In this document: piece by piece, positions 44,856-53,226 of the stretch | How the letters are laid out: each line of letters begins with the position of its first letter | Numbering within the stretch: position 1 is the stretch's first letter | DNA from: Gillisia hiemivivida | GTDB taxonomy: Bacteria; Bacteroidota; Bacteroidia; Flavobacteriales; Flavobacteriaceae | Direction: 5' to 3' | Assembly (NCBI RefSeq): GCF_007997295.1 | Contig: NZ_VORY01000007.1 | Span: 1 to 64,000 of the forward strand | DNA length: 64,000 nucleotides | The notes under the pieces: generated by a model | Databases searched by the model: none | Told to the model about the DNA's origin: nothing | Seen by the model: only the letters and a program-made list of their open reading frames with translations | Program-made: the position numbers and the translations under genes

Positions 44856-45965
44856 TTGAAAATACTCCTTTGTTTTGGCACCAGGCCAGAAGCCATAAAG
44901 ATGGCTCCTGTAATTCATGAGCTCAAACAACAAAAACTTGACTTTAAAGTTTGTGTTACTGCACAGCACCGGGAGATGCTGGATCAGGTTTTGGGTTTTT
45001 TCGAAATAGTGCCGGATTATGACTTGGATTTAATGCAGCCAAACCAGTCCTTAAATCAGCTTAGCTCAAAAATACTTAAATATATAGATGAGATATTGGT
45101 AAAAGAAAAACCCAGCCTTGTTTTGGCACAAGGAGACACTACAAGTGCTGCTATGGTTTCTCTTGCTGCTTTCCATAGAGAAATAAAAGTTGGGCACGTA
45201 GAAGCAGGACTGCGCACCTATAACAAAATGGCTCCTTTCCCCGAAGAAGTAAACCGCCAAATTACCTCCCGGATAGCCGATTTCCATTTTGCGCCAACGG
45301 TAAAGTCAAAGTTAAATTTGTTAAAAGAACAAATCCCCAAAGAGCATATTTATGTGACCGGAAATACCGTGGTTGACGCATTGGAATGGGCAATTGCTAA
45401 AATGGAAGCTGAGCAATTAAGTGAAGAAATTCAGAAAATAAAAGCCTTAATTAACCCGCATAAAAAAATGGTCCTCATAACAGGTCACCGCAGGGAAAAT
45501 TTTGGAGAAGGACTTATTCAAATTTGTGGAGCTTTGCTGGAATTGTCAGAAAGAGAGAATGTAGAATTGATCTATCCGGTTCATTTAAATCCAAACGTAA
45601 ACGGGCCTGTACAGGAATTGCTCAGTCACAAAAATAATATTCACCTTATAGACCCAGTGGCTTACCCCAGCATGCTTTGGCTGATGCAGCAGTGCAGCCT
45701 TATCATCTCAGATTCAGGAGGTATTCAGGAAGAAGCCCCTACTTTTAATAAACCGGTATTGGTTACCAGGGAAGTTTCGGAGCGTATGGAAGGAGTTGAG
45801 GCTGGATTTTCTTTTTTGGTGGGTACAGATAAAGATAAAATAGTAGAAGAGGCAATTCGGATTTTAAACCATCCTCCGGATTTTTTAGGAATTGAGAATC
45901 CTTATGGGGATGGTACTGCAGCTAAACAAATTGTACACATTCTTTTAGATGCTAAGAATGTTTAA
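44856..45965 (+). CDS. wecB: Non-hydrolysing UDP-GlcNAc 2-epimerase
   Basis: Interconverts UDP-GlcNAc and UDP-ManNAc, giving a ManNAc-type donor. Landmarks: KILLCFGTRPEAIKMAPVI at the start, GHVEAGLRT, GHRRENFGEGL, and SDSGGIQEEAPTFNKPVL. No ATG is available. The TTG at 44856 (first residues MKILLCFGT) gives the usual N-terminus and about 369 residues; TTGs at 44838 and 44814 would extend into the preceding gene. Its G+C looks higher than that of the AT-rich genes around it, suggesting separate origin. Confidence 0.93.
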   Translation: MKILLCFGTRPEAIKMAPVIHELKQQKLDFKVCVTAQHREMLDQVLGFFEIVPDYDLDLMQPNQSLNQLSSKILKYIDEILVKEKPSLVLAQGDTTSAAMVSLAAFHREIKVGHVEAGLRTYNKMAPFPEEVNRQITSRIADFHFAPTVKSKLNLLKEQIPKEHIYVTGNTVVDALEWAIAKMEAEQLSEEIQKIKALINPHKKMVLITGHRRENFGEGLIQICGALLELSERENVELIYPVHLNPNVNGPVQELLSHKNNIHLIDPVAYPSMLWLMQQCSLIISDSGGIQEEAPTFNKPVLVTREVSERMEGVEAGFSFLVGTDKDKIVEEAIRILNHPPDFLGIENPYGDGTAAKQIVHILLDAKNV

Positions 45966-46040
45966 TTTCCACAAATATTATTGGTTATCTACTTACTCAG
46001 TATTATTATAAAAAAATCTGTAAAACCGGTTATTAAAATA

Positions 46041-46967
46041 ATGAGAAAAAATCAACTTATTAAATTTATTAAGAATGGGATTAAAACCTTGATGAACAAG
46101 CTACCCTATGTCAAAACCCTTTATCACTTAAATTCCAATTCCAAATTTCCCAATGGTCACTATTATTCAACTGTAGTCTCCCTTGATCAAATAAAGTTGA
46201 GACAAAATGAAATTTGGAAATCGCCAATAACTGAAAATATAGAAGGTATAGACCTGAGAATCGGAGAACAACTTCAATTGGTTGAAAAACTGACTGTCTA
46301 TTTTCCGGAAATTCCTTTTACAGATAAAAAGCAAGAAAAACTCAGGTATAATTTTAACAACAGTTATTATTCCCATAATGATTGTTTAATTCTTTATTCA
46401 ATAATCCGGCATTATAAGCCAAAGAATATTATAGAAATTGGCTCTGGTTACTCATCTGCGGTTATGATGGATACCAATGAATTATTTCTTAATGGTAATA
46501 TAAACTTAACTTTTATAGAGCCATATTCCGGGGATAGGTTAAATGCTTTAATGACCGAGACGGATAAAAAGAACACCACCCTAATTCAGGAGGATGTTCA
46601 ATTAGTGTCATTAGATATTTTTAAGAATCTTAAGCAGGGAGATATACTTTTTATAGACAGTACACATGCAGTTAAGACAGGGAGTGATGTCAATTATATT
46701 TTATTTGAAATTTTACCGGTATTATCAAAAGGAGTATTAATACATTTTCATGACATATATTTTCCTTTTGAATATCCAAAATCCTGGGTTTTAGATGGAT
46801 TTGGATGGAATGAGGCTTATTTTTTAAAAGCTTTTTTGATGTACAATATGAATTTTAAAATTATATTATTTTCAGATTATTTAAGTAAATTTCATAAAGA
46901 AACAATTCAAGATATGCCTAAAATCTATAAATCCAATGGAAGCAATTTGTGGATTGAAAAAGTTTAA
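46041..46967 (+). CDS. Class I SAM-dependent methyltransferase
   Basis: A 308-residue protein with IIEIGSGYSSAVMMD as motif I and DILFIDSTHAVKTGSDV near the catalytic/metal region, as in O-methyltransferase_24-like proteins. I start at the ATG at 46041. A TTG 60 bases earlier would give a poorly supported extension. The substrate is unknown but is probably a sugar of the locus. Confidence 0.8.
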   Translation: MRKNQLIKFIKNGIKTLMNKLPYVKTLYHLNSNSKFPNGHYYSTVVSLDQIKLRQNEIWKSPITENIEGIDLRIGEQLQLVEKLTVYFPEIPFTDKKQEKLRYNFNNSYYSHNDCLILYSIIRHYKPKNIIEIGSGYSSAVMMDTNELFLNGNINLTFIEPYSGDRLNALMTETDKKNTTLIQEDVQLVSLDIFKNLKQGDILFIDSTHAVKTGSDVNYILFEILPVLSKGVLIHFHDIYFPFEYPKSWVLDGFGWNEAYFLKAFLMYNMNFKIILFSDYLSKFHKETIQDMPKIYKSNGSNLWIEKV

Positions 46968-47114
46968 TATCTTAGAAATTAGCTTTTAATTTCATTCTGA
47001 TTATTGACGAATGCATTACGTATTTGGGCGATTTGCCTGGGTTGTAGAACAGTGTTGAACGCTTGTTAAAACAAAATCGAAAGTCTATCTTTACTTCAAA
47101 TCAAACAGATTTAA

Positions 47115-48383
47115 GTGAAACCCAAATCATATACGAAAATTTTAGTTGTAGCCGAGTCTATTGACTTAGAAGACAGCAGTGGTTCTAAGGCAAACGTGGC
47201 GTTGATCCAAAATTTACACAAGGCCGGGTTTGAAGTGCTGGTGTACCATTACACCCGAAAGGAAATTCAGCTACCGGGAATAACCTGTATGGCCATTAAG
47301 GAAAAACGGTGGAGTGTTTTATTTTTTCTGAGTCGGATGGAAAGATACATTCGCAGCTTTTTGAAATTATCTCTCAGTAAACCTTTGGAAAAAGTATTCG
47401 GTTTTTCCTTTACTCTTTTTAATGACCGAAACAGCATAGTTGCCGCTTTGCAGGAAATGGAAAGTTTTAAACCCGATCTTGTGCTAACTCTTAGCAAGGG
47501 AGGGAGCTTCAGGCCGCACCATGCTTTATTGAAGATGCCCGAACTGCATAATAAATGGATGGCTTATATTCACGATCCGTATCCTATGCATTTTTATCCA
47601 AAACCTTATACCTGGACTGAAGCAGGAGCTCGTCAAAAAGAGGAGTTTATGAAAGAAGTTGCATTAAAAGCGAAAATCACTGCTTTTCCTAGCAAACTTT
47701 TAATGGAATGGATGGGAAGTCATTTTGCTCCATATCAAACCAAGGGAGTTGTTGTACCTCATCAATTGGAACATGGAAATAACGACGAAGTGAATGAAGA
47801 ACTCCCATATTATTTTAAAAATGGGAATTTTAATTTAGTACATGCCGGTAACTTATTATGGGGCCGTGATCCCAATGGTTTAATTTTAGGGTTTCAGAAG
47901 TTTTTAAAGGAAAATCCAAGTGCGAAAAGGCATGCGAGGCTGATATTTTTAGGTGGTGCAAATCATTATTCTTCAGAGCTTTCGGAGTATGAGAGGGAGA
48001 TATACCAGTTTAAGGTAAGCACTGATTATTTACCTTTCAAAATGGTTCAAAAGATCCAAAAAAGAAGTAGTGTTAACGTTATTTTGGAAGCTAAATCGAC
48101 AATAAGTCCTTTTTTACCTGGTAAATTTCCACATTGCGTAAGTGCGAATAAACCAATTTTAATTTTAGGTCCAGGTTATAGTGAATGTCGAAGATTGTTA
48201 GGAGAAGATTATATCTATTGGGCAGAAATTGACGAAGTTGATAAAATTGCTCGACTTATTGATAATTTTTATTGTCAATGGAAAAATGACCCAAACAAGC
48301 TTAAACTTAATCGTCCAGATTTGATAGAGTATCTTTCTATAAATTATTTAGCTGAAACCATGAATAAAATATTTGAGGAATGA
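47115..48383 (+). CDS. GT-B (group 1-like) glycosyltransferase
   Basis: A 422-residue protein. The N-terminal ILVVAESIDLEDSSGSKANVAL is a GT4-like donor-free half. Donor half motifs are HAGNLLWGRDPNGLI and KPILILGPGYSECRRLL, with a less typical E-x7-E region. The GTG at 47115 is the likely start. A TTG...TATCTTTA pattern about 30 bases upstream could be a weak promoter. The stop overlaps the next ATG (ATGA). Confidence 0.8.
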   Translation: MKPKSYTKILVVAESIDLEDSSGSKANVALIQNLHKAGFEVLVYHYTRKEIQLPGITCMAIKEKRWSVLFFLSRMERYIRSFLKLSLSKPLEKVFGFSFTLFNDRNSIVAALQEMESFKPDLVLTLSKGGSFRPHHALLKMPELHNKWMAYIHDPYPMHFYPKPYTWTEAGARQKEEFMKEVALKAKITAFPSKLLMEWMGSHFAPYQTKGVVVPHQLEHGNNDEVNEELPYYFKNGNFNLVHAGNLLWGRDPNGLILGFQKFLKENPSAKRHARLIFLGGANHYSSELSEYEREIYQFKVSTDYLPFKMVQKIQKRSSVNVILEAKSTISPFLPGKFPHCVSANKPILILGPGYSECRRLLGEDYIYWAEIDEVDKIARLIDNFYCQWKNDPNKLKLNRPDLIEYLSINYLAETMNKIFEE

Positions 48384-49531
48384 AAATACTTATGGTTTCC
48401 GTTTTTTCTAATCATTTTTTTAATTGGGTGCTTCAACTTAAGGGTTCCGGACATGAGGTTTATTGGTTTGACGTAAATGATGCAAATACCCATGTCACAA
48501 GAATTGATTTCGTTATTCAGACCGTAAAATGGAAAAGGAAATTTGACTATCCGGGAAGGCAATGGATCAAGAAAAATTTTTTTGTCTTGGATAAATTTAT
48601 AAATAGATTAAATCAGAGAAAATTAATAGATGCTTTTCAACAGAAATTCGATGAAATTCAACCTGATGTAATACACAGTTTTGAAATGTATTCTTCTTGT
48701 GTTCCTATTTTGAAAATAATAAAAAAACACCCTAAAATTAAATGGATATATTCACCATGGGGAACCGATTTGTTTTATTATCAAAATGAGGCTGAAAAAT
48801 TAAAGGGAATCAAATCTGTTTTTAACCGCCTTGACTATATGTTTGCAGATTGTAACCGGGATTCCTTAATTGCTAGAAAATATGGATTCCAAGGAGAATA
48901 TTTAGGCACATTTCCAGGAGGTGGGGGCTATGAATTGAATTCATCTAACTCCTGGGTATATGAATTTCAAAACAGGAAAACTATATTAGTTAAAGGGTAT
49001 CAAAATAAATTTGGAAGATGCAATAATGTTTTGGAGGCTTTATTAGAAATAGAGCATGATATTAAGGATTTTGAAATTATTGTGTTTGCTGCAACTGAAG
49101 AGGTATTAAAATTTGTAGACAATCCAATATTTAACAAAATGAAAAATTTAAGAATAGTAGGAGCCATTGGCCGTGAGGAAGTTTTAAAATTAATGGGAAA
49201 ATCTCTACTTTATATCGGGAATAGTATTTCTGACGGGATGCCTAACACATTGTTGGAAGCAATAATTATGGGAGCTTTTCCAATCCAATCCAATCCTGGA
49301 GGGGCTTCAGCTGAAATTATTGAACATGGTAAAAATGGTTATTTAATTGAAAATCCCGAAAACAGCAATGAAATTGCAGTCTTGATCAAAAAAGCAATCC
49401 AAAACACAGGTTTATTACAATCGGGAATTACATTTAACTCAGATTACATTAAACCAAAACTAGAAAGGGACTATATTAAGGAGCAAGTTTTAAAGAGTTA
49501 TGCATTAGTTGAAGCAAACCTAAAATTTTAG
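48380..49531 (+). CDS. GT4 glycosyltransferase, paralogue 1
   Basis: A 383-residue GT-B protein starting MKILMVSVFSNHFFNWVLQL, with the GTDLFYYQNEAEKLKG region and the donor motif YIGNSISDGMPNTLLEAIIMGAFPIQSNPGG. It shares its start, middle (EIQPDVIHSFEMYSSCVPILK) and end with the following gene, so the two arose by tandem duplication. The sugar is unknown. Confidence 0.9.
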   Translation: MKILMVSVFSNHFFNWVLQLKGSGHEVYWFDVNDANTHVTRIDFVIQTVKWKRKFDYPGRQWIKKNFFVLDKFINRLNQRKLIDAFQQKFDEIQPDVIHSFEMYSSCVPILKIIKKHPKIKWIYSPWGTDLFYYQNEAEKLKGIKSVFNRLDYMFADCNRDSLIARKYGFQGEYLGTFPGGGGYELNSSNSWVYEFQNRKTILVKGYQNKFGRCNNVLEALLEIEHDIKDFEIIVFAATEEVLKFVDNPIFNKMKNLRIVGAIGREEVLKLMGKSLLYIGNSISDGMPNTLLEAIIMGAFPIQSNPGGASAEIIEHGKNGYLIENPENSNEIAVLIKKAIQNTGLLQSGITFNSDYIKPKLERDYIKEQVLKSYALVEANLKF

Positions 49532-49537
49532 ATTAGA

Positions 49538-50698
49538 ATGAAAATTTTAATGGTCTCCATATTTTCTAACCATTTCTTTAGATGGACAGAACAATTAAGA
49601 GATTCTGGCCATGAAGTATATTGGATTGATGTTTATGACTCCAATACACATGTGAAAAAGATTGATTTTGTTCATCAAATTATCGGTTGGCGCAACAAAA
49701 TTAAATACCCAGGTAGGTATTGGATAAAACAAAATAGTCCTAAATTATATAAATTTATCAACCGTATTAATCAACGGAAGCTGGCTCAAATATTCGAAAG
49801 TAAACTTTCGGAAATTAGACCAGATGTGGTTCATAGTTTTGTGATGTATTCAGCCTGTGTTCCCATTTATAAAGTGATGAAAAAGTATCCTACAATTAAA
49901 TGGATTTATTCTGCTTGGGGCAATGATTTGTTTTTTTATCAAAATGAAAACCAAAAGTTACAAGACATGAAATTGGTCTTACCTGAATTAGATTATATGT
50001 TTGCAGATTGTGTTAGAGATTTTAAAATTGCAAAAAAGCACGGATTTCAAGGGGAATTTCTTGGCGCATATCCAGGTGGCGGAGGATATGAATTTGAACT
50101 ATATGAGCCGTTTTTAAAACCATATACTCAACGTAAAATAATATTAATTAAGGGGTATGAACATAAATTTGGTAGATGCAACAAAGTTTTAAAGGCTATT
50201 GATATTTTAAAAGAAGAACTCAGTGGCTTTAATATTGTAGTTTTTGGCGCAAACGATAAAGTTTTAAATTTCGTTAAAAAAAATCGATTAAATGAATGGG
50301 AGAATTTAATTATTCTTGAAAAATTATCGCATTCAGAGGTTTTAAAATTAATGGGAGAATCGCTTATTTATATAGGAGACAGTATTTCTGATGGTATGCC
50401 AAACACCTTATTGGAAGCTATAGTTATGGAAGCGTTTCCCATTCAATCTAATCCCGGTGGGGCAACAGCCGAGTTAATAAGTCATAAAGAGAATGGTTTG
50501 TTGATTGAATATCCTGAAGATTTCGAAGAGATTGCTAAACATATTTCGTATGCATTAATACATTTAGACAAAGTTCAAGAGGGTATAGCATACAATAACA
50601 AGGAAGTTAAACCGAAATTGGAACGGAACTTTATTAAAAAACTAGTATTAATTCAATATGAAAAAGTAGCACTAGAATTAAAAAATAATAATGACTAA
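49538..50698 (+). CDS. GT4 glycosyltransferase, paralogue 2
   Basis: A 386-residue GT-B protein opening MKILMVSIFSNHFFRWTEQL, with the donor motif YIGDSISDGMPNTLLEAIVMEAFPIQSNPGG. It is roughly half identical to the preceding gene by eye and starts 6 bases after its stop codon. The next gene overlaps its 3' end by 8 bases. Differences are concentrated in the middle acceptor part, consistent with altered specificity. Confidence 0.9.
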   Translation: MKILMVSIFSNHFFRWTEQLRDSGHEVYWIDVYDSNTHVKKIDFVHQIIGWRNKIKYPGRYWIKQNSPKLYKFINRINQRKLAQIFESKLSEIRPDVVHSFVMYSACVPIYKVMKKYPTIKWIYSAWGNDLFFYQNENQKLQDMKLVLPELDYMFADCVRDFKIAKKHGFQGEFLGAYPGGGGYEFELYEPFLKPYTQRKIILIKGYEHKFGRCNKVLKAIDILKEELSGFNIVVFGANDKVLNFVKKNRLNEWENLIILEKLSHSEVLKLMGESLIYIGDSISDGMPNTLLEAIVMEAFPIQSNPGGATAELISHKENGLLIEYPEDFEEIAKHISYALIHLDKVQEGIAYNNKEVKPKLERNFIKKLVLIQYEKVALELKNNND

Positions 50699-51782
50699 AT
50701 CCATCACTATTATATATGCTTACAGGAACCGTGATGTTGCTCGTGTGAAAGCTACTTTAGTCAGCTTGCAAATGCAAACACAACAAAATTTTCACGTGGT
50801 ATTTGTTGATTATGGCAGTGAGGGAAGCTATGCTCAGAAGGTACAAAAAGTGGTTTCCGGTTTTGTCTTTGCAACCTACTACTATGTTGCCCATACTGGT
50901 TTGTTATGGAATAAGAGCAAGGCATTGAATTATGGTATTCATAAGACGACCACGCCTTATGTATTTCTTGCAGATGTGGATGTGGTCTTTCACCCTAGCC
51001 TTACCGCTGTTATGCAGCAACTCATTACACCGATGGGGTTTTATTTGTTCACAATCGCCTATTTACCTAAGGAAATTAATACTAAAGAAGCAGAGCAGTT
51101 TCCTATTGAAAATTGCAAACCTACTCATATCGGCAATACTTTCGGTATAGGTCTGTTTCCTTTAGAAGCCTTGCAAAAAGTGGAAGGCTTGGATACATTT
51201 TTCCACTTTTATGGGTCTGAAGATGCCGATTTGAATGCGCGATTGCAAGAAGCTGGCTATTTCTTAAAATACCATAAACCGCTTTTGATACAACATCTTT
51301 GGCATCCCCGGTATCCGTTCAAAAAAGATAGCCAAATTATGGTACAGCCCCGACTAACAAATGTGCAACGCATCAATCAGCGACATTATTTACGTAACAG
51401 GGAAAAGGGAATAATAAAACCAAGCCGGCGGGACAGAATGGGCAATGTAATAAGTAAGGAGGAAAGTGATTTTTTGCAAAAACCTACAAAAATAATTAAG
51501 ATTTATAATATTTTATCTCATGTAGAACATTTTTTAGGAGAGGAGTTGCCTTCATATACTGGAGAAATCATCAAAGTTGAATTTCTTGAAGATCCATATT
51601 TTCAAACTTTAAAATATAAACTTAAAAAGTTACTTGGAAAACAGACCCAGCTGTATTGTTCTATAAAGGAAGTTAATGATATGGTACTTAAGGAAATTGT
51701 CTTTAATTACAGGGATGCTAATTACTCCTTTGAAATCTCGGAGAATTTAAAGTCGATAATCTTTTGTGTCAGGATGAATTAA
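50691..51782 (+). CDS. GT2 glycosyltransferase with galactosyltransferase-like C-terminal region
   Basis: A 363-residue protein: ITIIYAYRNRDVARVKATLVSL at the front, FLADVDVVFHPS as the metal site, and GLDTFFHFYGSEDADLNARLQEAGY, which resembles the GT7/GT2 galactosyltransferase acceptor block. The first 260 residues use less AT-rich codons than the last 100, a sign of a mosaic gene. The sugar is unknown. Confidence 0.85.
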   Translation: MTKSITIIYAYRNRDVARVKATLVSLQMQTQQNFHVVFVDYGSEGSYAQKVQKVVSGFVFATYYYVAHTGLLWNKSKALNYGIHKTTTPYVFLADVDVVFHPSLTAVMQQLITPMGFYLFTIAYLPKEINTKEAEQFPIENCKPTHIGNTFGIGLFPLEALQKVEGLDTFFHFYGSEDADLNARLQEAGYFLKYHKPLLIQHLWHPRYPFKKDSQIMVQPRLTNVQRINQRHYLRNREKGIIKPSRRDRMGNVISKEESDFLQKPTKIIKIYNILSHVEHFLGEELPSYTGEIIKVEFLEDPYFQTLKYKLKKLLGKQTQLYCSIKEVNDMVLKEIVFNYRDANYSFEISENLKSIIFCVRMN

Positions 51783-51859
51783 AGAAGTGGCACTGTTATG
51801 AAGTGGAGTTGTATTAGATTGCCATGGCTACGCCTCGCGATGACATAAAAACAAGAGAT

Positions 51860-52017
51860 ATGTATATAATTGCTGAAATAGCACAAGCCCCCACCCTAAA
51901 TCTTCGTAATAGAGACGGGTTAAAATTTATAATAATTAATTTTAATTTATGTTTATAATAGCTGAAGTCGGGCTGGCACATGAGAGCCCCCCCAAGCCCC
52001 CAAAGGGGGAGTTATAA
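51860..52017 (+). pseudogene. Two dead 5' stubs of neuB-like genes
   Basis: At 51860 ATG opens MYIIAEIAQA, then C-rich repeat sequence. At 51949 ATG opens MFIIAEVGLAHE, then SPPKPPKGEL and stop. Both copy the first 10-12 codons of the live gene at 52038 (MFIIAEIAQAHE) but with several silent and amino-acid changes. They are therefore older or foreign alleles, not fresh slippage copies. Each stub is joined to a C-rich repeat (ccccca...). Confidence 0.8.
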
Positions 52018-52037
52018 TTTTTAACCCAAAAATCATT

Positions 52038-53036
52038 ATGTTTATAATTGCAGAAATTGCTCAGGCACATGAGGGGAGTTTTAAAGAAGCTTTGTCTTAC
52101 ATTGAAGCCTTGTCAAAAACAGGAGTAAATGCGGTGAAATTTCAGGTTCATATAGCCGAGGCTGAGAGCAGTATTCACGAACCATTTCGTGTGAAAATGG
52201 CATCGCAGGATAAAACACGCTTCGATTACTGGAAACGAATGGAATTCACTTTGCATGAATGGAAAGACTTAAAAAAGCACTGTGATGAAGCGGGACTGGA
52301 ATTTATGGCTTCGCCATTCAGCAATGCGGCGGTAAATTTTCTGGAAGAAGTGGGAGTGAAGCGCTATAAAATTGGCTCGGGGGAGGTGAATAATTTTTTG
52401 TTATTGGAAAAAATTGCCCGCACGGGAAAACCGGTACTTCTGTCTTCGGGAATGAGCTCTCTTGAGGAGCTAGACCACACTGTGGCCTTTTTAAAGAAAA
52501 GAAAAGTAGAAATTTCAGTTCTGCAATGCACTACTGCTTACCCCACGCAACCAAAAAATTACGGGTTGAATGTGATTAGGGAATTAAAGGAACGATATGG
52601 AGTTCCGGTAGGATATTCAGATCATTCTGCTAAAATAGAAACCTGTATTGCCGCTTCCGCGCTGGGAGCAGAGATCCTGGAATTTCACGCTGTATTCAGT
52701 CGTGATAGTTTAGGTCCGGATGCAAGTTCTTCTCTGGAAATGGAAGAGATAACTCATTTAGTAAAAGCAGCAAGGAACCTGGAAACTGCTTTGAAGAATC
52801 CTGTAAATAAGAGCGATAATTCCAAATTTACCGAGTTAAAGAATATATTCGAAAAATCTTTAGCAGTGAATAAGGATCTGCCAGCAGGACATATAATTAA
52901 ATTCAAGGATCTTGAGGCTAAGAAACCTAAAGGTTTTGGGATGGAGGCTTCGAGGTTTGAAGAAATTATCGGTAAATCCTTAAAAAATAATTTAAAGCAA
53001 TGGGAATTTTTGAATTGGGAAGATGTTTATGAGTGA
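52038..53036 (+). CDS. neuB: N-acetylneuraminate/nonulosonate synthase (NeuB-like)
   Basis: Condenses a ManNAc-type sugar with phosphoenolpyruvate. The 332-residue product has the TIM-barrel domain (MFIIAEIAQAHEGS, FMASPFSNAAVNFLEE, YKIGSGEVNN, VPVGYSDHS, and ILEFHAVF with the metal His). A C-terminal SAF/antifreeze-like domain starts near 275 (KSLAVNKDLPAGHIIKFKDLEAKKP). It completes the NeuC-NeuB-NeuA set, but it lies 31 kb away from the other two and on the opposite strand. A tandem GAGTGAA repeat begins at its stop codon. Confidence 0.93.
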   Translation: MFIIAEIAQAHEGSFKEALSYIEALSKTGVNAVKFQVHIAEAESSIHEPFRVKMASQDKTRFDYWKRMEFTLHEWKDLKKHCDEAGLEFMASPFSNAAVNFLEEVGVKRYKIGSGEVNNFLLLEKIARTGKPVLLSSGMSSLEELDHTVAFLKKRKVEISVLQCTTAYPTQPKNYGLNVIRELKERYGVPVGYSDHSAKIETCIAASALGAEILEFHAVFSRDSLGPDASSSLEMEEITHLVKAARNLETALKNPVNKSDNSKFTELKNIFEKSLAVNKDLPAGHIIKFKDLEAKKPKGFGMEASRFEEIIGKSLKNNLKQWEFLNWEDVYE

Positions 53037-53075
53037 AGAGTTAAGAGTGAAGAGTGAGGAGTAAGAAGTGAAGTT
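53037..53075. repeat. GTGAAGA heptamer array starting at the neuB stop codon
   Basis: The stop lies in tatgagtgaagag. The array then runs GTTAAGA, GTGAAGA, GTGAGGA, GTAAGAA, GTGAAG. The following 150 bases (53076-53226) hold a gatcttaaaatcgggatc repeat fragment but no gene. Confidence 0.8.
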
Positions 53076-53226
53076 AATGGATTGCCCAATCGCCAGATTG
53101 CTTCTCCCGATCTTAAAATCGGGATCGAAATGACTCCGTATGCCGCTACTTCTTCGAAATGACTTGTTTATAAGACTTTTCTTTATTAATGATTTAATTA
53201 CATTTGTTTAAAGCCAAATCTATTCA

